NCBI GenBank assembly: GCA_020793555.1 | Contig: DQIO01000209.1 | Coordinates: 1-7,290, forward strand | Origin: Methanosarcinaceae archaeon | GTDB taxonomy: Archaea > Halobacteriota > Methanosarcinia > Methanosarcinales > Methanosarcinaceae | Length of the DNA: 7,290 nt | Direction of reading: 5' to 3' | Shown here: positions 1 to 5,945 of the stretch, piece after piece | Position numbering within the stretch: the stretch's first letter is position 1 | How the letters are laid out: every line of letters starts with the position of its first letter | Notes under the pieces: model-generated | The model's database searches: none | The model's input: only the letters and a program-made list of their open reading frames with translations | Told to the model about the DNA's origin: nothing | Position numbers and translations under genes: made by a program

Positions 1-554
1 CTGACTCTGTCATGACAATAGGAGTTGTTGATCAGCACAAATGTTTTTGGGCCAACCACTATTTAGAAGGAATTCCATCTTCTCTATTAAACGAGATCAG
101 ATGCCTGTATAATTCTAAACTCATCAGCGATACTAACGCAGAAATTTTTAATGTATACAACAACTATTTGACAATCCTTAACGAAGCTGATCATGTATTT
201 GGTGTGTCGTCTATCATGAGTACGGAACATGCCGATGTTCTATCAAAACGAGTATGTGAAGGAATCCCGATCGAACTTATAGTTACCAGTGATGTTGCGG
301 AACAATTGAGGCGGGAGCCTTATGTAGACAAAATTAACGCACTGGACGGACATACAAACTTTAAATTAATGGTTTCAGACGAAAATGTAAGAGTTGGTGT
401 CACAGTCACTGACAAATGCCTGTCGCTGGGCTTGTACAAAAAGGATGGTGTGACGTATGACACTACTACAGACCTTTTCAGCTTTGACCAAATGGCAGTT
501 AAGTGGGGAGAAATGCTGTTTGAGTATTTTAGAAACCGAGCGAAGCCGTTCTAA
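1..554 (+). CDS. Msr/FilR1-type transcriptional regulator, 3' part (5' end outside window)
   Basis: This is the C-terminal part of a methanogen-type regulator with an N-terminal winged helix and a FilR1/DUF1724-like effector domain, the class to which the Methanosarcina Msr regulators of methyltransferase genes belong. The frame is open from the first bases (D-S-V before the Met at 12), and the matching Met in the second copy at 4987 is residue 89. The Met at 12 is therefore internal and the DNA-binding part lies to the left of the window. The visible 183 residues include the segments HVFGVSSIMST and ELIVTSDVAEQL and the end FEYFRNRAKPF. It shares 170 of 180 residues with the second copy and, unlike it, is uninterrupted. 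The T-rich stretch after the stop (562-570) may end transcription. The ligand and targets cannot be read from the sequence. Family assignment is from recalled sequence similarity. Confidence 0.8.
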   Translation, partial: DSVMTIGVVDQHKCFWANHYLEGIPSSLLNEIRCLYNSKLISDTNAEIFNVYNNYLTILNEADHVFGVSSIMSTEHADVLSKRVCEGIPIELIVTSDVAEQLRREPYVDKINALDGHTNFKLMVSDENVRVGVTVTDKCLSLGLYKKDGVTYDTTTDLFSFDQMAVKWGEMLFEYFRNRAKPF

Positions 555-603
555 CATGAATATTTTTGTTAATATGGCTGGAACCATCGTTTAGAAAATC
601 GTG
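1..603 (+). repeat. Direct repeat copy A (msr gene plus 3' flank)
   Basis: This segment matches 5240-5993 in the same orientation. I count about 22 mismatches in the coding part, roughly 96% identity. The match runs past the stop codon through an identical stretch of about 30 bp (ATATGGCTGGAACC to AAAATCGTG) and ends sharply after GTG at 601-603. The left limit of the repeat is outside the window. The second copy contains an extra 152 bp, which is the inserted element plus its target duplication. Confidence 0.95.
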
Positions 604-623
604 TTTGATTCCTTGCATTCATC

Positions 624-1598
624 TTAAATCATCACCCACAAACCTAACAAAACAAGGGATATTCCACTGATCAATTTCAGATATCTCCTGTGTTCACGAA
701 CACGTTTGGATAAAGTATATCCTCCAACCAGTCCAATTCCAAGGAAAGGTGTCAATACTCCCAAACTAAAAGCAAACAATAGGGCTAAATCACCAATTGT
801 CCCTTCTGTAAATGTTTTGTTCAGCAAAACCAGAACCATAGGTACAGTGCACGGCACTTTTACCAGAGAGAACAAAACACCCAGGAAAAATAATCCTCCA
901 ATTGTCCCTACATGTTTTCTGGCCGTGTTCTGGAAATATTTATCGAGGGATATCGGCAGACTGAAAAGTCCCATCAGGTACAGGCCGATTCCAATAACTA
1001 TAATTCCTGTAACTACAGAAAATAATTCCATGTCAGGGAGTGTCTTCTTAAATACAAGCAACCCCACTCCTATGGCGAGATAAGAAGCCATCAATCCGAC
1101 ACCAAAGACTATTGCTCGTTCCATACCGCTGCGAGCAGACTCACCGGTGCCGGCTGTAAAACTCAAAAGGAATCCGAGTATTGCCATCAAACAAGGGGAT
1201 AATCCTGCAAACAAACCAAGTGAATAAGCGAACGGAATATTCAGATCACTATTTATGTGCTGATTTTCAGGTTTATTGTCTTCAAGATATGTATCAATCG
1301 ATATCCTGAGATTCTCTTCAGTAATTTCTTCCTTTGGGATTTTAGTTTCATTATTTATGACCACAGCCGGAACCTCAATGAACCCATACTGGTTCCACCG
1401 ATTGAATCCTTCAGTGTTTATGACATCGATTCTTGTAATTTCTATGTCTTCATATTGTTTTTCGATTTGATCAATAATGGGGTCTGTTATCTCACAGTCA
1501 TGGCAACCTGTCTGGTGGAAGTACTCAATGGAAACGGGTTGTGCAGATACGGTTGGAATTAGCAAAAGAAGTAAAATGATTATACTTGATTTAGACAT
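624..1598 (-). CDS. Thioredoxin domain fused to CcdA/DsbD-type thiol-disulfide membrane protein
   Basis: This 324-residue protein has a signal peptide (about 1-19, ending VSA-Q), then an exported thioredoxin-like domain (about 20-110). That domain carries the redox motif G-C-H-D-C (C32, C35) and a cis-Pro candidate, P77 in EVPAVVIN. About six membrane helices follow from residue 121. The membrane part shows the CcdA signature of one cysteine in the first helix (SPC, C136) and a partner in a later helix (KVPC, C250). Such proteins pass electrons across the membrane to or from an extracytoplasmic thioredoxin. Here donor and acceptor are fused in one chain, as in DsbD-like proteins. It is the last gene of the operon: its ATG lies 4 bp after the lipoprotein stop, with GAAGGA (1609-1614) as the ribosome binding site. 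Because gene 1 encodes a 12-cysteine secreted domain, a role in forming or correcting its disulfides is likely, but this is inference. Confidence 0.88.
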   Translation of the reverse strand: MSKSSIIILLLLLIPTVSAQPVSIEYFHQTGCHDCEITDPIIDQIEKQYEDIEITRIDVINTEGFNRWNQYGFIEVPAVVINNETKIPKEEITEENLRISIDTYLEDNKPENQHINSDLNIPFAYSLGLFAGLSPCLMAILGFLLSFTAGTGESARSGMERAIVFGVGLMASYLAIGVGLLVFKKTLPDMELFSVVTGIIVIGIGLYLMGLFSLPISLDKYFQNTARKHVGTIGGLFFLGVLFSLVKVPCTVPMVLVLLNKTFTEGTIGDLALLFAFSLGVLTPFLGIGLVGGYTLSKRVREHRRYLKLISGISLVLLGLWVMI

Positions 1599-1602
1599 TA
1601 TT

Positions 1603-2430
1603 TTATAATCCTTCGTCGATATTTACAAGTTCGCTAATTATATGCGAATTTACTGGAGTTTCTCGATAAAAATTTTCAAATCCCATTTCTTTATACATTT
1701 CAGAAAGGTCTGTTGTTATAACTTTATCCACGTTGTATTCTGATTTAACTAAAAATCCACCTTTTAAATCAACCCAATCCTCTCCAGATAATTTGCTTGT
1801 TGTTGTAATGTAAACGGTTGTGTTGTTGGTTTCTGTTTTAGTGTTTGAAGTGAAATTCACATCCGACTTGATGCCCACACATTCAAATTTACCAGCTTTA
1901 GTCGAGACTGTCTTTATACCTATACAAGTGTGGTTTTTTGTGCCTGCAACATCATATTCTGTTAATATTCCTGATGAAGTGTCATTTAAGGTCTTATTGA
2001 ACATAACCATCCATGAATCTCCTTCTTGGATTCCTTCTTCCGGATATATAATTAGGTTTGGTAATTCTGGTTGTATTTCTGGTATAATTTTGTATTCAGG
2101 ATATGTCTTCATCAGGTTTCCATGGATGTCCGTAATTGCAATGTATGAAGATTTTATAGTGTTTCCATCTGTTGTCTTGATTGATGTCATATTTGTGGTG
2201 ATGTTTTTTCCATCAAAGTCTGAAACAAACATTTCAATATGGATTGGTATTATACTTTCTGGCTGTTCGGTGGAATATGTGATATTATAAACAAATCTAT
2301 CTCCCATCTCAAAATCATATTTTAGAATATAATCAGTTTGCGCATCTCCAATGCAACCAACTCCAAGTAACGACAGGATTACAATCAATACGACCATCGT
2401 TGCGCATCTTATTTTTGCATTGTTAATCAT
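1603..2430 (-). CDS. Secreted lipoprotein of unknown function
   Basis: The product has 275 residues. The chosen ATG at 2430 has GGAG at 2439-2442, 8 bases upstream, and gives a clean signal peptide. An upstream in-frame start at 2481 would add 17 residues inside the preceding gene and spoil that signal. The N-terminus has one basic stretch, a hydrophobic core and a lipobox LGVG-C (C26), so it is probably lipid-anchored outside the cell. The mature part looks beta-rich, with alternating polar and hydrophobic stretches such as EMGDRFVYNITYS and EEGIQEGDSWMVMF. This is reminiscent of DUF3108-type folds, but I cannot assign a family. At least eight N-x-S/T sequons (for example NIT, NMT, NKT, NDT, NHT, NFT) suggest heavy N-glycosylation. 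Its start overlaps the end of the 122-residue gene by 8 bp, so it is translationally coupled. It could be a surface accessory or immunity factor. Confidence 0.8.
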   Translation of the reverse strand: MINNAKIRCATMVVLIVILSLLGVGCIGDAQTDYILKYDFEMGDRFVYNITYSTEQPESIIPIHIEMFVSDFDGKNITTNMTSIKTTDGNTIKSSYIAITDIHGNLMKTYPEYKIIPEIQPELPNLIIYPEEGIQEGDSWMVMFNKTLNDTSSGILTEYDVAGTKNHTCIGIKTVSTKAGKFECVGIKSDVNFTSNTKTETNNTTVYITTTSKLSGEDWVDLKGGFLVKSEYNVDKVITTDLSEMYKEMGFENFYRETPVNSHIISELVNIDEGL

Positions 2431-2791
2431 GCTGACTTCTCCATTTGAAAATTGAAACCGTTGAATAGATAGCCATAGCAACTATAAATATGGCAGACAA
2501 AACAAAGAGATTCGCCGTTACAATACTGCCAGATGATTTGAAGTAAAAATACGCCCCAAAACATGCAACACTCGCGAAGAAATCGCTACAAATCGACAGC
2601 AATTTAGATGATTTTGCATCATTTTCAGAAATGGAAAGTATGAACAAAATAGATCCGATCCCCATAAACACCAAAAAGAAATTCATTATTGAGTATATTA
2701 TGGTCGTTGCAATAGCGCCTATGGTGACAAATATGGTACCAAAAAATAAAATGAGGAATCTTTTCGAATTCCTCTTTATTGTGATCTTCAT
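2423..2791 (-). CDS. Small multi-pass membrane protein, candidate immunity protein
   Basis: This 122-residue, highly hydrophobic protein has a basic N-terminus (K2, K6, R7, K10, R11). About four predicted membrane helices lie at roughly residues 12-33, 36-54, 65-85 and 91-113, and the tail is short and charged (KWRSQHD). I do not recognise a named family. The start is well supported: GAGGTGG at 2796-2802 lies between the stop of the precursor gene and this ATG, with suitable spacing. Its end overlaps the lipoprotein start by 8 bp. Small multi-helix membrane proteins placed directly after a bacteriocin gene are commonly immunity proteins, and position plus topology make that the leading hypothesis here. 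A part in export is the main alternative. Nothing in the sequence itself proves either. Confidence 0.8.
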   Translation of the reverse strand: MKITIKRNSKRFLILFFGTIFVTIGAIATTIIYSIMNFFLVFMGIGSILFILSISENDAKSSKLLSICSDFFASVACFGAYFYFKSSGSIVTANLFVLSAIFIVAMAIYSTVSIFKWRSQHD

Positions 2792-2795
2792 TCAG

Positions 2796-2802
2796 CCACC
2801 TC
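2796..2802 (-). promoter_or_regulatory. Strong ribosome binding site in the gene 1-gene 2 gap
   Basis: GAGGTGG immediately follows the stop codon of the halocin-like precursor and stands 4 bases before the ATG at 2791. It is the best match in the operon to the anti-Shine-Dalgarno sequence. It fixes the start of the 122-residue protein and suggests that this protein is made efficiently whenever the precursor is made. Confidence 0.75.
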
Positions 2803-3441
2803 TTAAAGACACACATGGTCGCAAGCCCATTGGCTTCCTTGGTCACAGTAGTAATCCGTGCACGTACAATAAGCAGTTACGCAAGCAGTTATACCAGCAT
2901 AATTCTTTATGCATGCCAAACAAGCTGCAGCCTCAGCTGGCTCAGCTGGGTCAGGGAAAAGAAGCGCACCACAAACTAATAAACAACTGCCAACATATAT
3001 TAAACATGCCCCTAAAGCAATTGCGCAAGCAGTGAGCGATCCTTGTATTACCACAGTTATATTTTCCCCTGTCTGCGGATTGTGGAAATATACTAAAGTT
3101 TTGACTTCAGATTTATCATTTTCGTATGGCGTTGCCACGACTATAACTTCAGTTTTTAACCCACCTTCTGCTTCTACTAGTACAGTGAATGCTTCAGAAT
3201 CCTTCTGTGTAAATCCATCAGCAACCAATTGCTTCTGCAATTCTTTGACTTGGCTATTTTTCAAAGCCATATCAAGTGTTTTGTCTCTTTCTTCACCTGT
3301 TAATTGTATCGGGTCTCCCGCAATTGATTTACTTCCGCAAGGTGTTTCAGGTTTACAGGCTAGCGCTGGCATTGCCATTGCGCTCACCAGCAACAAAGTC
3401 ATGAGTACGGATATTATCCGCATATCGTTTCTTGTTTTCAT
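2803..3441 (-). CDS. Halocin C8-like bacteriocin (archaeocin) precursor, cysteine-rich
   Basis: The product has 212 residues in three parts. (1) A signal peptide of about 28 residues ends MPALA, with C29 next. (2) A polar pro-region (about 29-134) includes LTGEERDKTLDMALKNSQVK, FTVLVEAEGG and VYFHNPQTGE. (3) A hydrophobic C-terminal domain (about 135-212) has 12 cysteines, C139, 146, 153, 157, 174, 177, 187, 192, 194, 199, 207 and 211, rich in Ala and Gly and ending HVCL. This architecture, with a long pro-region then a compact, nearly neutral, Cys-rich C-terminal domain of about 75 residues, matches what is known of halocin C8 and its relatives. In halocin C8 the precursor yields both the toxin and an immunity segment. 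The start at 3441 is supported by GAGG at 3452-3455; an internal Met7 lacks such a site. It heads a four-gene operon that ends with a thiol-disulfide relay, which fits a disulfide-rich product. A cysteine-rich surface protein with no toxic role remains possible. Confidence 0.72.
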   Translation of the reverse strand: MKTRNDMRIISVLMTLLLVSAMAMPALACKPETPCGSKSIAGDPIQLTGEERDKTLDMALKNSQVKELQKQLVADGFTQKDSEAFTVLVEAEGGLKTEVIVVATPYENDKSEVKTLVYFHNPQTGENITVVIQGSLTACAIALGACLIYVGSCLLVCGALLFPDPAEPAEAAACLACIKNYAGITACVTAYCTCTDYYCDQGSQWACDHVCL

Positions 3442-3518
3442 ATTCTTGTTTCCTCATTTTCATTTTCCCCAGAGGCAAGATCGCGCAAGCTTTAAACCGA
3501 ATTAAAGCCCACTTACAC

Positions 3519-3532
3519 TTGCCTTCGGGCAA
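3519..3532 (+). other. Short hairpin with TTCG tetraloop
   Basis: TTGCC-TTCG-GGCAA forms a perfect 5-bp stem closed by C(TTCG)G, the very stable UUCG-type loop if transcribed from the plus strand. It is 3 bases from the larger inverted repeat at 3536-3576, so the two could be parts of one structured element. No T-run follows on the plus strand, so I do not call it a terminator. Confidence 0.45.
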
Positions 3533-3535
3533 TAC

Positions 3536-3576
3536 TTGGGGTCCAGTCGCTTGTGATTAGTTCAACTGGACCCCAA
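3536..3576. promoter_or_regulatory. Perfect 12-bp inverted repeat upstream of the archaeocin operon
   Basis: The arms TTGGGGTCCAGT (3536-3547) and ACTGGACCCCAA (3565-3576) are perfectly complementary and separated by 17 bases. The arms are clearly more GC-rich than the surroundings. The repeat lies 95-135 bases upstream of the precursor start. It could be an RNA hairpin in the operon leader, a protein-binding operator or a terminator for plus-strand transcripts, since TATTTTTG follows about 8 bases after the right arm. The sequence does not decide between these. Confidence 0.6.
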
Positions 3577-3708
3577 ACACCCTATTTTTGTACAGATTTA
3601 TTCATCTGAACAGTAACAAGTTTACATCAATTGTACTTAAACTTTTCTTTAATTGCACTAATGCATCTATTGAAATAAAAAGATGACGCGAAATAATAGA
3701 ACTTAATA

Positions 3709-3720
3709 TTATATATATAA
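3709..3720 (-). promoter_or_regulatory. Candidate TATA box for the archaeocin operon
   Basis: TTATATATATAA is the strongest TATA-like element in the upstream region and is itself palindromic, so orientation cannot be read from it. If used on the minus strand, transcription would begin near 3685 and give a leader of about 245 bases that includes the 12-bp inverted repeat. Long leaders are known in Methanosarcina. A weaker alternative, TTTAAAGC near 3491-3498, would give a short leader. Confidence 0.4.
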
Positions 3721-3782
3721 TGGTTATAATGAATAATCAATCTATTCGATAAATAGAAATGTATCTGAGAAACCCATATTCA

Positions 3783-3985
3783 ACCGACATTTACATGCGA
3801 TACCCGACTCTACGCATTTTGCATATCCCCTGCACCCAAATACATTGAATTGTTAACAAACAATGTTCCAATCTCATGCGATGGTGACACCAGATCAGCA
3901 ATTCCCGCTTTGTTATATCATTTCTATCCGCGTTCTCTGAAATTATAGCGCTACTCCATTGGTGTTCGCTTAAGCAATCCATCCC
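3783..3985 (-). pseudogene. Possible degraded coding remnant, unidentified
   Basis: In one minus-strand frame the stretch 3813-3917 is open for 35 codons (YNKAGIADLV to YLGAGDMQNA) and has the look of a conserved globular protein. It is bounded by in-frame stops: TGA at 3918-3920 and TAG at 3810-3812, with further stops upstream. The same frame reads GLLKRTPME before one stop and SRVSHVNVG after another. I do not recognise the family. An overlapping 63-residue frame (3791-3982) has an atypical composition, rich in Cys, His and Trp, and is probably a shadow. This could be a decayed gene next to the UbiA remnant, or chance. Confidence 0.25.
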
Positions 3986-4011
3986 TCCATTAACCGTTTT
4001 CGATTTATATT

Positions 4012-4578
4012 AGGATCAAAGCAGTTCTGATTACATCAATTCCTTTGATATGTGGTGTTCTATACAGTTTTGTATGGATCCCGGAAGAACTAATGTATAG
4101 GCGATTAAAAGAGATACCCGGCGTCAAGAACCTTGTTGTTGCCTTTGCATGGGCATTAACCCCGGCCTTACTTCCGGTTCAATTCACTCCAATCTGTGAA
4201 AACCTGACTTCATTGATCGTCGGTGTATATTTTTTTTCATTGGTGCTTATAAACTCGGTTATCTGTGATATGCGGGATATCGAAGGTGATGCATTTTCTG
4301 GAGTACAAACCATACCAGTAATATTGGGTGCGAAAAAAACAAAAAATCTACTTATATCTTCTAATTTATTTAGCGGGTCAATGGTTCTTCTATTGGGTGT
4401 CACACATATTTCCCCAATGATGACATGTCTTTTAGCTGCCGGTATAATTTACGCTTATTTCTATATTTTATTTTTTGATAAGACTGGCAAAACAGATATT
4501 CTTTGTGACTTGGTTGTTGACGGTCAATTTATCGTATTGGGAGGAGTGATGTATATTGCAATAAATGTGATGGGGTAA
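4012..4578 (+). pseudogene. UbiA-family prenyltransferase, N-terminally truncated remnant
   Basis: UbiA enzymes are integral membrane prenyltransferases of about 280-300 residues that transfer a prenyl chain to an acceptor, as in quinone and archaeal lipid synthesis. They have two Asp-rich motifs. Only the C-terminal half is present: about 188 codons from RIKAVLIT, with several membrane helices and the second Asp-rich motif DMRDIEGD (counting from the TTG at 4045, residues 75-82). The first motif (NDxxD type) and the N-terminal helices are missing. The frame is open back only to a stop at 3991-3993. Homology-like sequence seems to begin near 4012, and no plausible ribosome binding site or ATG precedes it. 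The TTG at 4045 is open but would give a protein with half an active site, so I treat it as a pseudogene. The substrate cannot be told. Confidence 0.75.
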
Positions 4579-4610
4579 TTTTAGTTAATTCCCACACACC
4601 AAACAATAAA

Positions 4611-4778
4611 AGTATCACACCACTGATTGATCTTATGTACACTCTGTATGAGCGAAAGGGGATCGAGTATGCGCCACAAGTGGCAGCTTCTGAATTGGAT
4701 GCATACGAGGAACTTGCTGATGTGGTTCGTAAAAATGTCGATATGGAGTGGGTTTATGAGATCATAGGAGTGAATTAG
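4611..4778 (+). pseudogene. Unidentified C-terminal gene fragment
   Basis: The frame reads SITPLIDLMYTLYERKGIEY, then continues through a helical, charged stretch (ASELDAYEELADVV) to DMEWVYEIIGVN and a TAG stop at 4776-4778. Its composition is that of a normal cytoplasmic protein C-terminus. An ATG at 4635 would give 47 residues, but the protein-like sequence begins before it and no ribosome binding site is visible, so a 5'-truncated remnant is more likely than a real small gene. It follows the truncated UbiA gene by 32 bases on the same strand. I do not recognise the family. Confidence 0.45.
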
Positions 4779-4918
4779 GTTTTGAATAAAGCAACTGGGC
4801 AGTTATTTGATTAATCTATCACGTTGTTATCTTTTAAATTATTGGACTTCATCTTTGAAGAGATTCCGTAAGATTTATCACTAAAAAATTATGTAACTAG
4901 ATAATATAATTTGTATTG

Positions 4919-4959
4919 TTATCTTTAACACAAAAAAATCTACAGAACTTATCTTTAAC
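4919..4959 (+). promoter_or_regulatory. Spaced direct repeats in the msr copy B promoter region
   Basis: TTATCTTTAAC occurs at 4919-4929 and again at 4949-4959, 30 bases apart and so on nearly the same face of the helix. A shorter match, TTATCTTT, is at 4827-4834. An AT-rich TATA-like stretch (ATAATATAATT, about 4904-4914) lies just before the first copy. The pair sits 28-68 bases before the regulator start, where an autoregulatory operator or promoter elements would be expected. The binding protein is unknown. Confidence 0.35.
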
Positions 4960-4986
4960 CCCACTAAAATAAGGAAATATTAATTT

Positions 4987-5945
4987 ATGGATGCCCTATG
5001 TACATATAATAAGGTCAAAAATGAAGTTCAAACAATATACCGGTCAAGACTTCAGACGCAGATCCTTTTATCATTGAATGAAGGCAAACAAACGCTTTCT
5101 CAAATACGTGGAATAACCGGAAGTACTTCGCAGGCTATCATACCACCAATCAGGAAATTAGAAAATGATCAACTCATCGAGAAAAAGAAGCGGGATTATT
5201 ACTTAACTCCACTGGGTAAAATTGTGGCATCCAAGATTGCTGACTCTGTCATGACAATAGGAGTTGTTGATCAGCACAAATGTTTTTGGGCCAATCACTA
5301 TTTAGAAGGAATTCCATCTTCCCTATTAAACGAGATCAGATGCCTGTATAATTCTAAACTCATCAGCGATACTAACACAGAAATTTTCAATGTATATAAC
5401 AATTATTTGACAATCCTTAACGAAGCTGATCATGTATTTGGTGTGTCATCTATCATGAGTACGGGACATGCCGATGTCCTATCAAAACGAGTATGTGAAG
5501 GAATCCCGGTCGAACTTATAGTTACCAGTGATGTTGCGGAACAACTAAGGCAGGAGCCTTATTTAGAAAAAATTAACGCACTGGACGGATATACAAACTT
5601 TAAATTAATGGTTGCGGACGAAAATATAAGAGTTGGGGTCACTGTCACTGACAAATGCCTGTCGCTGGGCTTGTACAAAAAGGATGGTGTGACGTATGAC
5701 ACTACTACACAGGCTGTCCCAAAACTAATTTCAATTATACAATTCTACTATATTTTATCTCAATTAGGCAATTATCGATTATTTTTTAATGTTATTGTCC
5801 TAGATAGGATAGATATCGTTTGATTTGTACACACGTTTTTAGTTTTGGGACAGCCTGTACAGACCTTTTCAGCTTTGACCAAATGGCAGTTAAGTGGGGA
5901 GAAAGGCTGTTTGAGTATTTTAGAAACCGAGCGAAGCCGTTCTAA
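4987..5945 (+). pseudogene. Msr/FilR1-type regulator copy B, disrupted by a MITE-like insertion
   Basis: Without the insertion this gene would encode 268 residues: an N-terminal winged-helix DNA-binding domain (about 15-85, with LLSLNEGKQTLSQIRGITGS as first helices and EKKKRDYYLTPLGK as the wing) and a FilR1/DUF1724-like effector domain. Codon 241 (ACA) is followed by a 148-bp element plus a 4-bp duplicated target. The addition of 152 bp shifts the frame and gives a stop at 5821-5823, for a 278-residue product whose last 37 residues are element-encoded. The original C-terminus (DLFSFDQ to RNRAKPF) resumes after 5861 and ends with TAA at 5943-5945. The start ATG follows AAGGAAAT. The DNA-binding domain is intact, so the truncated protein could still bind DNA. 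It is a near twin of the regulator at 1-554. Confidence 0.88.

Larger units (their letters stand above)
3442..4011. other. Long non-coding stretch upstream of the archaeocin operon
   Basis: No convincing intact gene lies in these 570 bases. Going leftward toward the operon, the stretch holds degraded coding-like sequence (about 3783-3985), a palindromic TATA-like box at 3709-3720, a 7-bp inverted repeat AAGTTTA/TAAACTT (3618-3624 and 3638-3644) around a CAATTG core, a perfect 12-bp inverted repeat (3536-3576) and a small TTCG-loop hairpin (3519-3532). On the minus strand TTTAAAGC near 3491-3498 is a second possible, weaker TATA element close to the gene. The length and the number of symmetrical elements suggest a long leader or a regulated promoter. 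Confidence 0.5.

Noticed and set aside
12..554. A complete 180-residue gene starting at 12
   Set aside because: The paralogue shows that this Met is residue 89 of a 268-residue protein, and the frame is open to the window edge.
2431..2481. Longer start for the lipoprotein at 2481
   Set aside because: It would place 17 polar residues before the signal peptide and lie deep in the preceding gene. The ATG at 2430 has GGAG at the right distance.
2909..3505. 198-residue plus-strand frame opposite the archaeocin precursor
   Set aside because: It is a shadow of the precursor gene: it runs across the cysteine-rich domain and signal peptide in antisense and has no gene context.
5706..5861. A full insertion sequence
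   Set aside because: 148 bp with no transposase frame. It is only a non-autonomous element.
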